Source of the DNA: Agrobacterium tumefaciens
GTDB taxonomy: Bacteria > Pseudomonadota > Alphaproteobacteria > Rhizobiales > Rhizobiaceae
Assembly (NCBI GenBank): GCA_025559845.1
Contig: CP048469.1
Location: 3,013,501-3,077,500 of the forward strand
Direction: 5' to 3'
DNA length: 64,000 bases
Below are positions 29,911 to 38,897 of the stretch, piece by piece; positions within the stretch are counted from its first letter, which is position 1, and every line of letters begins with the position of its first letter. Position numbers and translations under genes: made by a program. The notes under the pieces were generated by a model. That model saw nothing but the letters and a program-made list of their open reading frames with translations. It was not told where the DNA came from and searched no databases.

Positions 29911-32900
29911 TCACTTTGTTTTTATTGCGGCAAGGGCCTGCGTCATCGCATCGTTTCCAAGCGTCACGAAAGACGCGTTTTCCGTATAAACCAGTGCGCA
30001 GACAAAGGTCTTGTCCGGATAGAGCGGGGTCAGGATTTCCCGATAGATGGCAAGCTGCGCAATATGCGCAAAAGGAATTTCATTGGCGGCGCGAGGCGGA
30101 GCCCGGTTGGTCTTGTAATCGACCAGAATAACGCGGTCGCCATCGACCGCCAGTCGGTCGATGCGGCCGGAAACGGCATAATCCTGCCTGCCGAGTGTCA
30201 TGGTACCCATGACAGAAACTTCTGCCCTGCTGTTCGGTGAAAAAGCGCATTGAATGGCCGGCTCCGAAATCACGCGCAACACCGCTTCGATCAATGATTC
30301 GCGCTCGGACGAAGGCCAGAATTGCGCTGCGCGATCCGCATAACGCCGGGCTGCCGCTTCGCGCGCATCATCGGGAAAATCCGGCAAGGTTTGCAACATG
30401 CGATGCACTAGCCTTCCGCGTTGGAGGGCTAGCGTCGACCCCACCGTCTTCTGCGTAAAAAGCCGCGAGGATACGATCAGGTCGTCGGCCCCGTCGTCGA
30501 CGATCATACCGACGCCCGAGGGGCTAAGGGGTCGCGGAAGTGAAGGCAGCGGTGGCAAAGGCGTCAGCAGCCCGGCAGGAAGATGGATTTCCTGCTCATC
30601 CGCGATTTCCGCCGTTGCCTGCGTGTGTTGGACCGAACGCACGTCCGAGGATCGCCACAGCACGCCGTTCCACTCCTCGCCTCCGGCAGAGAACTGTTGT
30701 GGCTTTGAACGCTCTGGATGGTCGGAGAGGGCGGTTTTGACAATTGCATGCCAGCATTCAGGGTTTTCTGTCGGGCCTCGATACCCGCAAACAATCAGGT
30801 GGTCGGCGGCGCGCGTCATTGCCACATAAAGCAGGCGCCGGTATTCTTCTTCGGCCGCATCCTTCAACCTGTCTTTATCCGCTTCCACCAGACTGTTGGA
30901 AAAACCGCCACCGGGTAACCAGACCGGGAAGGCGGTGTCGGGCTTTTCAATAAAACGCAGGCTTGGCAGATGGCTGTGGTTGAAAGCCTTTGAACCGCCG
31001 TCAACGACAAACACGACCGGCGCCTCAAGCCCCTTTGAAGCATGCACAGTCATGATGCGTACTTCGCCACGATCCTTGTCCTGCTCGCGCTTCACCTCAG
31101 GAGAATCGGTTTCCAGAACCGATATGAATGCCTGAAGGCCGGGCATGCCGGCCTTTTCGTGATCCAGCGCGAAAGAAAGAAACTCGTCCAGAACGTCACT
31201 GGCCTCGTTGCCCAGTCGGCCGAGAAACTGTTTTCGCCCATCAAACAGGGTCAGAACGGCGGCGAAGAAATCATGCACCGTTGCTGTCCTGGAAAGCGAG
31301 ATGAAACTTTGCAGTTTCTGCCGAACCATCCCCAGACGGCTGCCGTTTTCGGCAAGGTGCATCAGCCGTTGCCAGGCACTTTCGGTATCTGCGCGTTCGG
31401 CGCAGACCACGAAAACATCGTCCTCGGTCAGGTTGAAAAGTGGGCTTTTGAGCAGTGCAGCAAGCGAAAGATCGTCCTGCGGCAACACCACAAACCGGCC
31501 AAGTGCCAGCAGATCCTGGACGGCGATATGATCGGTCAGCCGAAGACGGTCGGCACCGGCAACAGGAATGTTCTTGCGCTGCTTCAACTCGCGGGTCAGC
31601 GCATTAACGAAGGCATGGCGTTTTCGCACCAGCACGAGAATGTCACCCGGCTCGATTGCGCGCTCGACACCTTTCTCGGCAATCGTCTCCTTGCCGATCA
31701 TCTCCGCGATGCGCGCAGCTATCCGGCGTGCGACGATCGCAGGGGGAGCGCTCTCTCGCAGCGCATCAAAGGGCGCAGTCCAATCCTCTTCGTTTTCGGT
31801 GATTTCTGGCACCACCATGTCCCAGACTTCAACCGTTCCCGGCTGTCCGGCCCGGTTGGATCGGTGTTCGACCGGCTCCTTGTCGGCACTCAAACCGCTG
31901 GCGTTGTCGGGGTTGGCAAATACCTGGTCGACAGCAGCCAAGACATCTTCGGTGGATCGGAAGGAGAGCGGTAGCCGGATACGATGAAACTGCTGTTCCA
32001 CGGCATCCACGCGTCGTTTGGTCTCTTCGCGCTCCTGCGAGAAACGCTCCGGCCGCGCCCCCTGAAACGAGTAGATCGACTGCTTCTCGTCACCCACTGC
32101 AAACAGGGTGCGCTGGCCCTTCCGGGCACTCTCGCCGCTAAAGAAATCTGCCGCAAGCGACTGAATGATGGACCATTGCACCGGGCTGGTGTCCTGCGCC
32201 TCGTCGACGAGAATATGGTCAATGCCCTGATCCAGCTTGTAGTGAACCCAGGCGCCAGCCGTATCCCGGTTCAGGAGATTGGCGGCCCTTTCGATCAGAT
32301 CCTCGAAATCGAGCTGACTGCGTTGCTTTTTCAGATCCTCGAAGTCACCGATCAGCCGCTCCGCCAACACCAGAGCAGCCTGGGTGGCTTCCAGCATACG
32401 CAGCAGGCGGTAGCGCTCCCGGCACGATGCGACATGGTCTCTCGCCAGCGTCAGCGCATCGATGAGATCGGGTGACGCTTTCTGCATGGCCTTGTTGATG
32501 ACGTAGGCATCCGATTTTTTATCGCCCTTGGCCGTTAAAAGAGCGGCCTCAACGAATGCCATTCGTTGCAATGGGTCGGTTTGCCGTTTGGCTTCCCGCA
32601 ATGCGTAGGCTACGTCGATAACACGGGAGCCACCGAGTTCGTCGGCGAGCGTCAGATAAGTGTCGAGTGCCAGACCCGAAAGACCGGGCAGGGGCCAGTA
32701 GGCGGCGGCGGCCGTTTCAAGCGTTTCTCCAGCCTTGATCTGCATGGCAAAGCGCAATGTGGCATCAAGGCCGCCTGACTGCCGTGCTTCATGCAGGAAG
32801 GCGCGCAGCGCACTGCGATTGGCGATAATGGCGCTCAACAGCGATTCAAGACCGCTTTCATCGGCAAGATCAAGAACATAGGCAAGGGAACTCGCCAGCT

Positions 32901-33465
32901 CGGCATCGTTGTCTATTGATACCGCTGTCAGAAGAGATCGACGCGCCTCCGCAAGCAGGGTGGCGGCTGCGCGATCATCCAGAACGGAGAAATGCCCGGC
33001 AACATTGGCCTCGAGTGGAAACTGGTGCAGCAAAGCTTCACAAAACGCGTGGATGGTCTGGATTTTAAGACCACCAGGTGTTTCCAGCGCCTTGGCGAAC
33101 AGACGGCGAGCCTCCGCAAGCTTGATAAGATCAGGTATCTTGCCTTCGATGGAAGCAATCCGGTCTTTGAGATCGGAATCCGGCAAAGTAGCCCACTCGG
33201 CCAATCGATCGAAGACGCGGCTCGACATTTCCGAGGCCGCAGCCTTGGTGTAGGTAAGGCAGAGGATGGCCGAGGGCCGGCAACCGGCAAGCAGCAGACG
33301 GATCACACGCTGGGTCAGCACATGTGTCTTGCCGGAACCGGCATTGGCGGACACCCAGGCGGAGCTTCCCGGATCGGACGCAAGCCTCTGGCGCGCGGTC
33401 GTCCAGTCGATCCAGCTTTCAGGATTGTCGGCGATAGGGCCAGCATCGAAAAGATCAATCGCCAT
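29911..33465 (-). CDS. addA: Double-strand break repair helicase-nuclease AddA (alphaproteobacterial type)
   Basis: AddA with AddB resects double-strand breaks for RecA loading. The 1184-residue protein has UvrD-type helicase motifs: Walker A VSANAGSGKTHVLTQR near the N-terminus, LCLTYTKAAASEM (Ia), HILVDEAQDTSPVQW (II), FAVGDEKQSIYSFQGA (III) and IMTVHASKGLEAPVVFV (V). Its C-terminal RecB-type nuclease contains ILVDYKTNRAP. The ATG at 33465 overlaps the addB stop by 11 bp; longer in-frame starts exist but lie inside addB. Confidence 0.96.
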   Translation of the reverse strand: MAIDLFDAGPIADNPESWIDWTTARQRLASDPGSSAWVSANAGSGKTHVLTQRVIRLLLAGCRPSAILCLTYTKAAASEMSSRVFDRLAEWATLPDSDLKDRIASIEGKIPDLIKLAEARRLFAKALETPGGLKIQTIHAFCEALLHQFPLEANVAGHFSVLDDRAAATLLAEARRSLLTAVSIDNDAELASSLAYVLDLADESGLESLLSAIIANRSALRAFLHEARQSGGLDATLRFAMQIKAGETLETAAAAYWPLPGLSGLALDTYLTLADELGGSRVIDVAYALREAKRQTDPLQRMAFVEAALLTAKGDKKSDAYVINKAMQKASPDLIDALTLARDHVASCRERYRLLRMLEATQAALVLAERLIGDFEDLKKQRSQLDFEDLIERAANLLNRDTAGAWVHYKLDQGIDHILVDEAQDTSPVQWSIIQSLAADFFSGESARKGQRTLFAVGDEKQSIYSFQGARPERFSQEREETKRRVDAVEQQFHRIRLPLSFRSTEDVLAAVDQVFANPDNASGLSADKEPVEHRSNRAGQPGTVEVWDMVVPEITENEEDWTAPFDALRESAPPAIVARRIAARIAEMIGKETIAEKGVERAIEPGDILVLVRKRHAFVNALTRELKQRKNIPVAGADRLRLTDHIAVQDLLALGRFVVLPQDDLSLAALLKSPLFNLTEDDVFVVCAERADTESAWQRLMHLAENGSRLGMVRQKLQSFISLSRTATVHDFFAAVLTLFDGRKQFLGRLGNEASDVLDEFLSFALDHEKAGMPGLQAFISVLETDSPEVKREQDKDRGEVRIMTVHASKGLEAPVVFVVDGGSKAFNHSHLPSLRFIEKPDTAFPVWLPGGGFSNSLVEADKDRLKDAAEEEYRRLLYVAMTRAADHLIVCGYRGPTENPECWHAIVKTALSDHPERSKPQQFSAGGEEWNGVLWRSSDVRSVQHTQATAEIADEQEIHLPAGLLTPLPPLPSLPRPLSPSGVGMIVDDGADDLIVSSRLFTQKTVGSTLALQRGRLVHRMLQTLPDFPDDAREAAARRYADRAAQFWPSSERESLIEAVLRVISEPAIQCAFSPNSRAEVSVMGTMTLGRQDYAVSGRIDRLAVDGDRVILVDYKTNRAPPRAANEIPFAHIAQLAIYREILTPLYPDKTFVCALVYTENASFVTLGNDAMTQALAAIKTK

Positions 33466-36400
33466 CGCCGTCTCCTGGTTCTGCCGTCGACCATTCGGAA
33501 ACGCGGGCAAGGTGATCATATTCGCCACCGTAGGATTGCTGTTCTTCAGGCACCAGACGGGAAGCAAAACCGTTTTTGCCGTCTCTCAGGGAGCCAACGA
33601 ACTTTGCAAGCTGATCGATCGATTCCGTTGCCAGATCGATGGCAGACTTCGGTGGTTTTTTGCTTCTCGCAGCGCCTTCGTTGTTGACCTGGTCCCAATG
33701 AAAACGGTCGCCTGGGCGCAACCGGACATAGATCAGGTTTTCCGGGGGTGGCGATCCTGCATCCTTGAATGCGCCGCGCATCAACGCGGCGGCCTCCAGC
33801 GAAAGCTGCGGGTCAAGAAGAGCGCGGGCCTGATTGACGGAGGGAGCAAGCCCGGTCTTGTAGTCGATGATATCGGCATGACCGCTTGTCTTGATGTCGA
33901 TACGGTCGGCAATGCCTGTCAGGCGAATGCCTGCCTCAGCAATTTCCTGTCCGGCTCTTGCCTCGAAAAAGCTGCGGCGGATCGAGGGATATCTCTCGCG
34001 CTCCCAGTCGATGAAGGCGCGTGCTACGGCTTCGAAGCGTGGACGCCAGATGACATCGACATGTGGCGGCAGATTTTCCGCATCGAAACATTCGTTGAGA
34101 ATGCGGTGCATCGCATCCAGTGAAGCAGGCGTTCCGGGGATATGGCCTTCTCGTGAATAACGTTCGATGATGGTATGGTAAAGCGTGCCACGGTCGGCCG
34201 CACTTGGGTCGCGGTTGAACTCTCCCAGAGGATCGAGGCGCAGGATGCGTCGTGCATAGATAGCATAGGGGTCGCGGCGTAATTTTCCGACCTCACTGAA
34301 GGAATAGCTTTTCGGCTGCAGCTCTGCCGGTGGTTTTGGTGCTGGGCGTTTTGCGGCGTCCTGTTCAATACCGGCGTCGAGGAGGGTCGCCCAGCGTCGA
34401 AATGTTTCACCCCGATCTCTGAGATGTTCGGCGAACTCCTCACCGCCCAGTGCCAACAGGCGTTGTAGCCAACGTGATGCGACGGCTGGCGTGGAGCCCT
34501 GCCGCAAGGCCCGGCTATAGACGATGTGGCGCGTGCCATTGGCCATTTCGAAATCATGGGCGAGCTGTCCGACACTTCGTTCCGGTGGTTCCAGGCCGAT
34601 TGCCGTTTTCATGGTTCGCGACAGGAACGGATTGTTGGCTGTTTGCCCCGGCCACAACCCTTCATTCAGTCCGCCAATGACAATCGTATCGACATTTTGA
34701 AGGCGTGCTTCCAGCGCACCAAAAATAAAGACACGCGGATGACTCATCGCACGTGGCTTGATGGAATCACCAGTGACAAACGCTGCGAAAATATCGATCC
34801 ATTGGGGTCCGTCCGCATCGAGAACATCACCGCTTTCCATCAATTCGGAGAACAGTGCGGAGAGTTTGTCTCCGGCTTCGCCAGACCACAGTCCCGCCAG
34901 ATCCCCATTTTCGTCAGCGCAGATCGCCTCGATCACACGTCCGGTTCGCTCCGACCAACTGGAAAGCGGCAGCTTGTCAGTTAAACCACGTCCTGAACGG
35001 CTGCGGCTGACAAATGCAGACTGAAGCGGTTCGATTGCCGCCTGGATTCGTCTGGCGAGATCACGGGCCGTTTCCACGCTTCCGTCCGGCAGTGCGGTGC
35101 GCCATTTCGGTGGGTGGCGATCATCCTTTTGCACCAGGAGTTGGGCATCGAGGACGGCCTCCAGATTGCCAATCTCGGTTTCCAGTCTTCCACCACGCAG
35201 TGCGATCAGTTCCAGAGCCGTTGCCGCGGCCTCAAATGCATCTTTTGAGAGGCCGAACCGCGCCAAGGGGTGTTTGAGAAGCGAAACAGCGGAGACGGGG
35301 TCGCCGGGTCTCAGGACGGCTTCTAGCACAAGCTGAACCAGCCCGGCCTGCGGCGTTGCCGATAGCGGTGTACCGGCTGAATCATCGGCAATGATGCCGA
35401 AGCGCTTTAATTCTGTCGCCACGCGTCGCGCCAGACCGCGATCGGGCGTGATGAGGGCAGCTTGTGATGCGCGGCCTCGAACCGGTCTTTCCAGCGCCAA
35501 CTTCAGCGCGATCGCGACTGCAGTGGCCTCTTCTCGTTCATTGGCAGCTTCGATCAAGGTAGCGGAGGTGAAGGCGTGATCGAAAAAACCATCGGGTTTG
35601 GATTCGCGCCACCTGTTCCACTCGCTTGTGGATTTTACGGGGGCAAGCGCCATCGAGAATATAGAGGCGCGGTCTTTGAGATCGTCATCCAGTTGACCGA
35701 TCTGCTCGACGTCCTGCCGCAATACAGCAAGTTTCCGGAGCAACAAGAAAAGACCGTATTGAGAGTGCGTCCGGCTCGCGGGATCGGTCAAATCCTCACC
35801 GATTGCCTGCCATTGCTCTTCCGGCATGGCCAGATCGAGACCGGGCAGCACAACGACACCTTGCGGCAGAGACGCAACCGAAGCGATGAAGTCCGCGGCT
35901 GCGGGAATGGAGCCTGTGGAACCGGCTACGATGATGGGCCCAGTGTCTGGTATTCTGCCAAGCCGTTCTGCTTCGGCGCGCAGAATAGCGTTTCGGTGCC
36001 GCCCGGCCGAAGACCGGTTAAGTTCGCCCAGGCGGGCTGGCCAGAACACACTGGCGATTTTCAGGAACTCAGCGGTGAGTTGCCACCATTGGGCATGTTC
36101 GCCAGTGTCCAGTTTTGAAAGCGCTTCCCAATCCTTCTCTTCCGTGTCCATTGCATCGATCACTTCACCAAGCGCACGCGCAAGCCATACTGCATCGGCA
36201 GGACTTGCCGGCGCGACGAGCGGTGAGTCCGAGTGAACGGCGCGGATCGCATCGGGCAGGCTGTTGCGCCATGCCAGAATCAGGCGAGCCAATTCGATCA
36301 GGCGTCCGGTGCCGGAAATTGGTGGCGCCATATCCATGATTTCAGGATTTTCGATATCGAAGAATCCACTGTCGTCATCGCTTTCGCCGAGTGGCCGAAT

Positions 36401-36628
36401 GAGCGGCAGAATAGCCGACCGCCCGCCCAACAGGTCCACAAATTCGGACCGCAAGACGCGGGCAGAGCGGCGGGTCGGCACGTAGATCGTCACCTTGGCC
36501 AAGGAAAGCGGATCGGCCGTATCGTATTTATACGACGCGGTGAGTGTACCGTCGCACAATGCTTCCGCGAGTGTTCTGAGGAACGGCGTTCCCGGTGCAA
36601 TAGTCAGAATGCGTTTGGCATACGCCAA
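33455..36628 (-). CDS. addB: Double-strand break repair protein AddB (alphaproteobacterial type)
   Basis: AddB is the partner of AddA, carrying an inactive helicase-like part and a nuclease. The 1057-residue protein ends in a RecB-type nuclease domain (DRGTLYHTIIERYSREG, then GIADRIDIKTSGHADIIDYKTGLAP). Two features of the Bacillus AddB are missing: no GxxGxGK(S/T) P-loop is visible at the N-terminus (ILTIAPGTPFLRTLAEAL instead), and there is no Cys cluster after the nuclease motif for an iron-sulfur cluster. It follows murU by 9 bp. Confidence 0.93.
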   Translation of the reverse strand: MAYAKRILTIAPGTPFLRTLAEALCDGTLTASYKYDTADPLSLAKVTIYVPTRRSARVLRSEFVDLLGGRSAILPLIRPLGESDDDSGFFDIENPEIMDMAPPISGTGRLIELARLILAWRNSLPDAIRAVHSDSPLVAPASPADAVWLARALGEVIDAMDTEEKDWEALSKLDTGEHAQWWQLTAEFLKIASVFWPARLGELNRSSAGRHRNAILRAEAERLGRIPDTGPIIVAGSTGSIPAAADFIASVASLPQGVVVLPGLDLAMPEEQWQAIGEDLTDPASRTHSQYGLFLLLRKLAVLRQDVEQIGQLDDDLKDRASIFSMALAPVKSTSEWNRWRESKPDGFFDHAFTSATLIEAANEREEATAVAIALKLALERPVRGRASQAALITPDRGLARRVATELKRFGIIADDSAGTPLSATPQAGLVQLVLEAVLRPGDPVSAVSLLKHPLARFGLSKDAFEAAATALELIALRGGRLETEIGNLEAVLDAQLLVQKDDRHPPKWRTALPDGSVETARDLARRIQAAIEPLQSAFVSRSRSGRGLTDKLPLSSWSERTGRVIEAICADENGDLAGLWSGEAGDKLSALFSELMESGDVLDADGPQWIDIFAAFVTGDSIKPRAMSHPRVFIFGALEARLQNVDTIVIGGLNEGLWPGQTANNPFLSRTMKTAIGLEPPERSVGQLAHDFEMANGTRHIVYSRALRQGSTPAVASRWLQRLLALGGEEFAEHLRDRGETFRRWATLLDAGIEQDAAKRPAPKPPAELQPKSYSFSEVGKLRRDPYAIYARRILRLDPLGEFNRDPSAADRGTLYHTIIERYSREGHIPGTPASLDAMHRILNECFDAENLPPHVDVIWRPRFEAVARAFIDWERERYPSIRRSFFEARAGQEIAEAGIRLTGIADRIDIKTSGHADIIDYKTGLAPSVNQARALLDPQLSLEAAALMRGAFKDAGSPPPENLIYVRLRPGDRFHWDQVNNEGAARSKKPPKSAIDLATESIDQLAKFVGSLRDGKNGFASRLVPEEQQSYGGEYDHLARVSEWSTAEPGDGDGD

Positions 36629-36637
36629 TGGCTTGTC

Positions 36638-37369
36638 TCACTGTGTCGTTGAAAATGCAGCAATGGTTTTCTCTGCATCCTCTATAGCATCCGGCGTGCC
36701 GACCGTAATCCATTGACCGTTCAGCGAGAGTCCAAAAAGCCGTTTTTTGGCAATGGCGCGGTCGAAATAGATGTTGAGATTGAAGGCGTCATCCGGCGCA
36801 TCATCCAGCAGCCGTGAATCCATCGCAATGGCACCCGCATAGACGACCGGGCGCGGCTCACCTTCATTGTAGCGCGTCAGGAGACCATCATCAGCCAGGT
36901 TGAAGTCTTTTTTGCCGTTATGCCCGGTGGTGCGATCCATATCGACGCAGAGCATCGCCATATCCATTACCTTCGGATCGAAAAAAGTCGCGAGTCTGTG
37001 CAAACTCGTCTCGGTGCCAGGCGCTTCACCAATCCAGAAGAGGTCGGCATTCATGACGAGAACCGGGCCCGGAGGCAGAAGCTTCAGGCCCTTGGCAAGA
37101 CCGCCACCGGAGTTCATCAGTGTTTCCCGCTCATCGGAAATCAGGATATTGACGTCTTTGCGGCTTTCAAGGTGCGCGACCATCTGGTCCGCATGGTGAT
37201 GGACATTGATGGCTATGGTTTCGACGCCCGCCTCGACCAGCACATCGAACACGTAATCGATCATTGGCCGACCCGCGATTTTCACGAGAGGTTTTGGGAT
37301 CGTATCGGTGATCGGCCGCATTCTTGTACCGAGACCGGCCGCCAGCACCATTGCTTGTCTGATCGTCAT
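36638..37369 (-). CDS. murU: N-acetylmuramate alpha-1-phosphate uridylyltransferase MurU
   Basis: MurU makes UDP-MurNAc from MurNAc-1-phosphate in the cell-wall recycling route that bypasses early Mur enzymes and confers intrinsic fosfomycin tolerance in Pseudomonas. The 243-residue protein is a nucleotidyltransferase with the signature MVLAAGLGTRMRPIT...KPLVKIAGRPMIDY, VLVMNADLFW with the metal Asp, and a C-terminal ITVGTPDAI. It follows the tsaE-amgK gene by 13 bp. AmgK makes its substrate, so the two adjacent genes encode consecutive steps, which supports the assignment over generic nucleotidyltransferase. Confidence 0.9.
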   Translation of the reverse strand: MTIRQAMVLAAGLGTRMRPITDTIPKPLVKIAGRPMIDYVFDVLVEAGVETIAINVHHHADQMVAHLESRKDVNILISDERETLMNSGGGLAKGLKLLPPGPVLVMNADLFWIGEAPGTETSLHRLATFFDPKVMDMAMLCVDMDRTTGHNGKKDFNLADDGLLTRYNEGEPRPVVYAGAIAMDSRLLDDAPDDAFNLNIYFDRAIAKKRLFGLSLNGQWITVGTPDAIEDAEKTIAAFSTTQ

Positions 37370-37382
37370 GTCGAAAGCTTCG

Positions 37383-38897
37383 TTATGAGTTGAGGTCTAC
37401 ACCGGCGCCCGAAAGCCAGTCCCGCAGAGGCGCAAGATCGGGATGCATGAGGGCGGAATGAAGATAAGAGAACGTGCGCGGCATATGTTTCATATAAGCC
37501 GGTTTGCCATCCCGTTTCATCAGCCTTACCCAGATACCCACGAGCTTGCAGTTGCGCTGTGCCGCCATGATGGCGAAGGCTTTCAAAAAAGCTTTCTCGT
37601 CAAAGGCCGGGTTTCTGCCGCGAATATCGAGGTAATGCTGCATCAGTCGCGCTTGCATTTCAGGTGAAATCGTCACCCGCGCGTCCTGCACGATAGAGGC
37701 GAGATCGTAGGCATTCGGCCCGATCATCGCATCCTGAAAATCGATGAGACCGACTTGGTCGATGCCAGATTTGTCATGCTGCCAGAGGATGTTGGGCGAA
37801 TGGAAATCGCGCAGCAACAAACCCGTCTCCGCATCGTCAAGCTTGGCGATCAACCGGTCCCAGACCGCGAAATAGGCCTGCTTTTCGCTGCCGTCGATTG
37901 CCTCGACCCCACGAATATAAGGCAGGTACCAATCGACCAGCAACGAGGTTTCGATTTTCATCGCATCCGGGTCGAAGGCCGGAACATCATGGCTTGTCCC
38001 ATCAGGAAGCGCGATCATGCCAGGAGCAGGCGCCTCGTGCAGGGCTGCAAGGCAGGCGACGCTTTGCATGTAACGCGCTTCGATTGGCTTGCCGTCTTCG
38101 TCCAGCACACCATCACGCCCGATATCCTCCAGCAGCAGAATCCCGTTTTCCAGGCTCTGCGCCACAATGGCCGGTGCCGAGAATCCGTTTTCTGTCAGAT
38201 AGCTGTCGATGGCGATGAATGGCTTCACGTCCTGAGCAAGATGCACGATTTCCGCGTAGGTCTTGCCATCCTTGATGATCGGTCCGCGTGGGGGTGGTTG
38301 CCAGTCCATCAGCACATATTGCGTGCCGTTGTCGCGCACCAGCTCATAGCTGCGGTAGGAAGCATCGCCGCTGAAATACCGCCGCGAAGATCCTTTTTTG
38401 TCATTGGCTTCAAGGAAGTTACGGATTGCCAGAACACGTTCCAGCCGGGCGCGCTGCTTGGGTGGCGCATCAATGATCGCGACGCGGCCTTCACCTTCAT
38501 GCGTCAGCCGAAGCGTAATGGTGCTGTCTCTGGGGAGATCGCTGGCCGCAATCTCTGGCCACTCGATCAGGCAGACACCATCGGAGAGCATTTCGTCTAT
38601 GCCGAGTTCATCCAGTTCGGAGATATCGGAAAGGCGATAAAGGTCCATATGAGCGACAGGAAAACGAAGCGAATAGGATTGAACGATGGTGAAGGTGGGG
38701 CTTGGCACCTCCAGCCCATCGTCATCGGCAATGGCGCGAATGAGCGCACGGGCAAGTGTCGATTTTCCTGCGCCGAGGTCGCCGACCAGTGCAATGCAAT
38801 CGCCGGGCTTGACAGTCAATGCCAACTCCTCACCGAGCCGGATCGTTTCGGCTTCATCGGCGAGGAAGATGGAAAGAGGCGAGGTCGTATCGTTCAT
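37383..38897 (-). CDS. Fusion protein: TsaE (tRNA t6A ATPase) and AmgK-type aminosugar kinase
   Basis: The 504-residue protein joins two functions. Residues 1 to about 155 are TsaE, the ATPase that supports tRNA threonylcarbamoyladenosine (t6A) synthesis, with Walker A GDLGAGKST at about 39-47 and VPSPTFTIVQSY and HMDLYRL. Residues about 170-504 are an aminoglycoside-phosphotransferase-fold kinase like AmgK, with LLLRDFHSPNILW (catalytic loop) and GLIDFQDAMIGPNAYDLAS (metal Asp). AmgK phosphorylates MurNAc or GlcNAc at the anomeric position. Its start overlaps the divL stop by 4 bp, and murU follows. Confidence 0.92.
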   Translation of the reverse strand: MNDTTSPLSIFLADEAETIRLGEELALTVKPGDCIALVGDLGAGKSTLARALIRAIADDDGLEVPSPTFTIVQSYSLRFPVAHMDLYRLSDISELDELGIDEMLSDGVCLIEWPEIAASDLPRDSTITLRLTHEGEGRVAIIDAPPKQRARLERVLAIRNFLEANDKKGSSRRYFSGDASYRSYELVRDNGTQYVLMDWQPPPRGPIIKDGKTYAEIVHLAQDVKPFIAIDSYLTENGFSAPAIVAQSLENGILLLEDIGRDGVLDEDGKPIEARYMQSVACLAALHEAPAPGMIALPDGTSHDVPAFDPDAMKIETSLLVDWYLPYIRGVEAIDGSEKQAYFAVWDRLIAKLDDAETGLLLRDFHSPNILWQHDKSGIDQVGLIDFQDAMIGPNAYDLASIVQDARVTISPEMQARLMQHYLDIRGRNPAFDEKAFLKAFAIMAAQRNCKLVGIWVRLMKRDGKPAYMKHMPRTFSYLHSALMHPDLAPLRDWLSGAGVDLNS

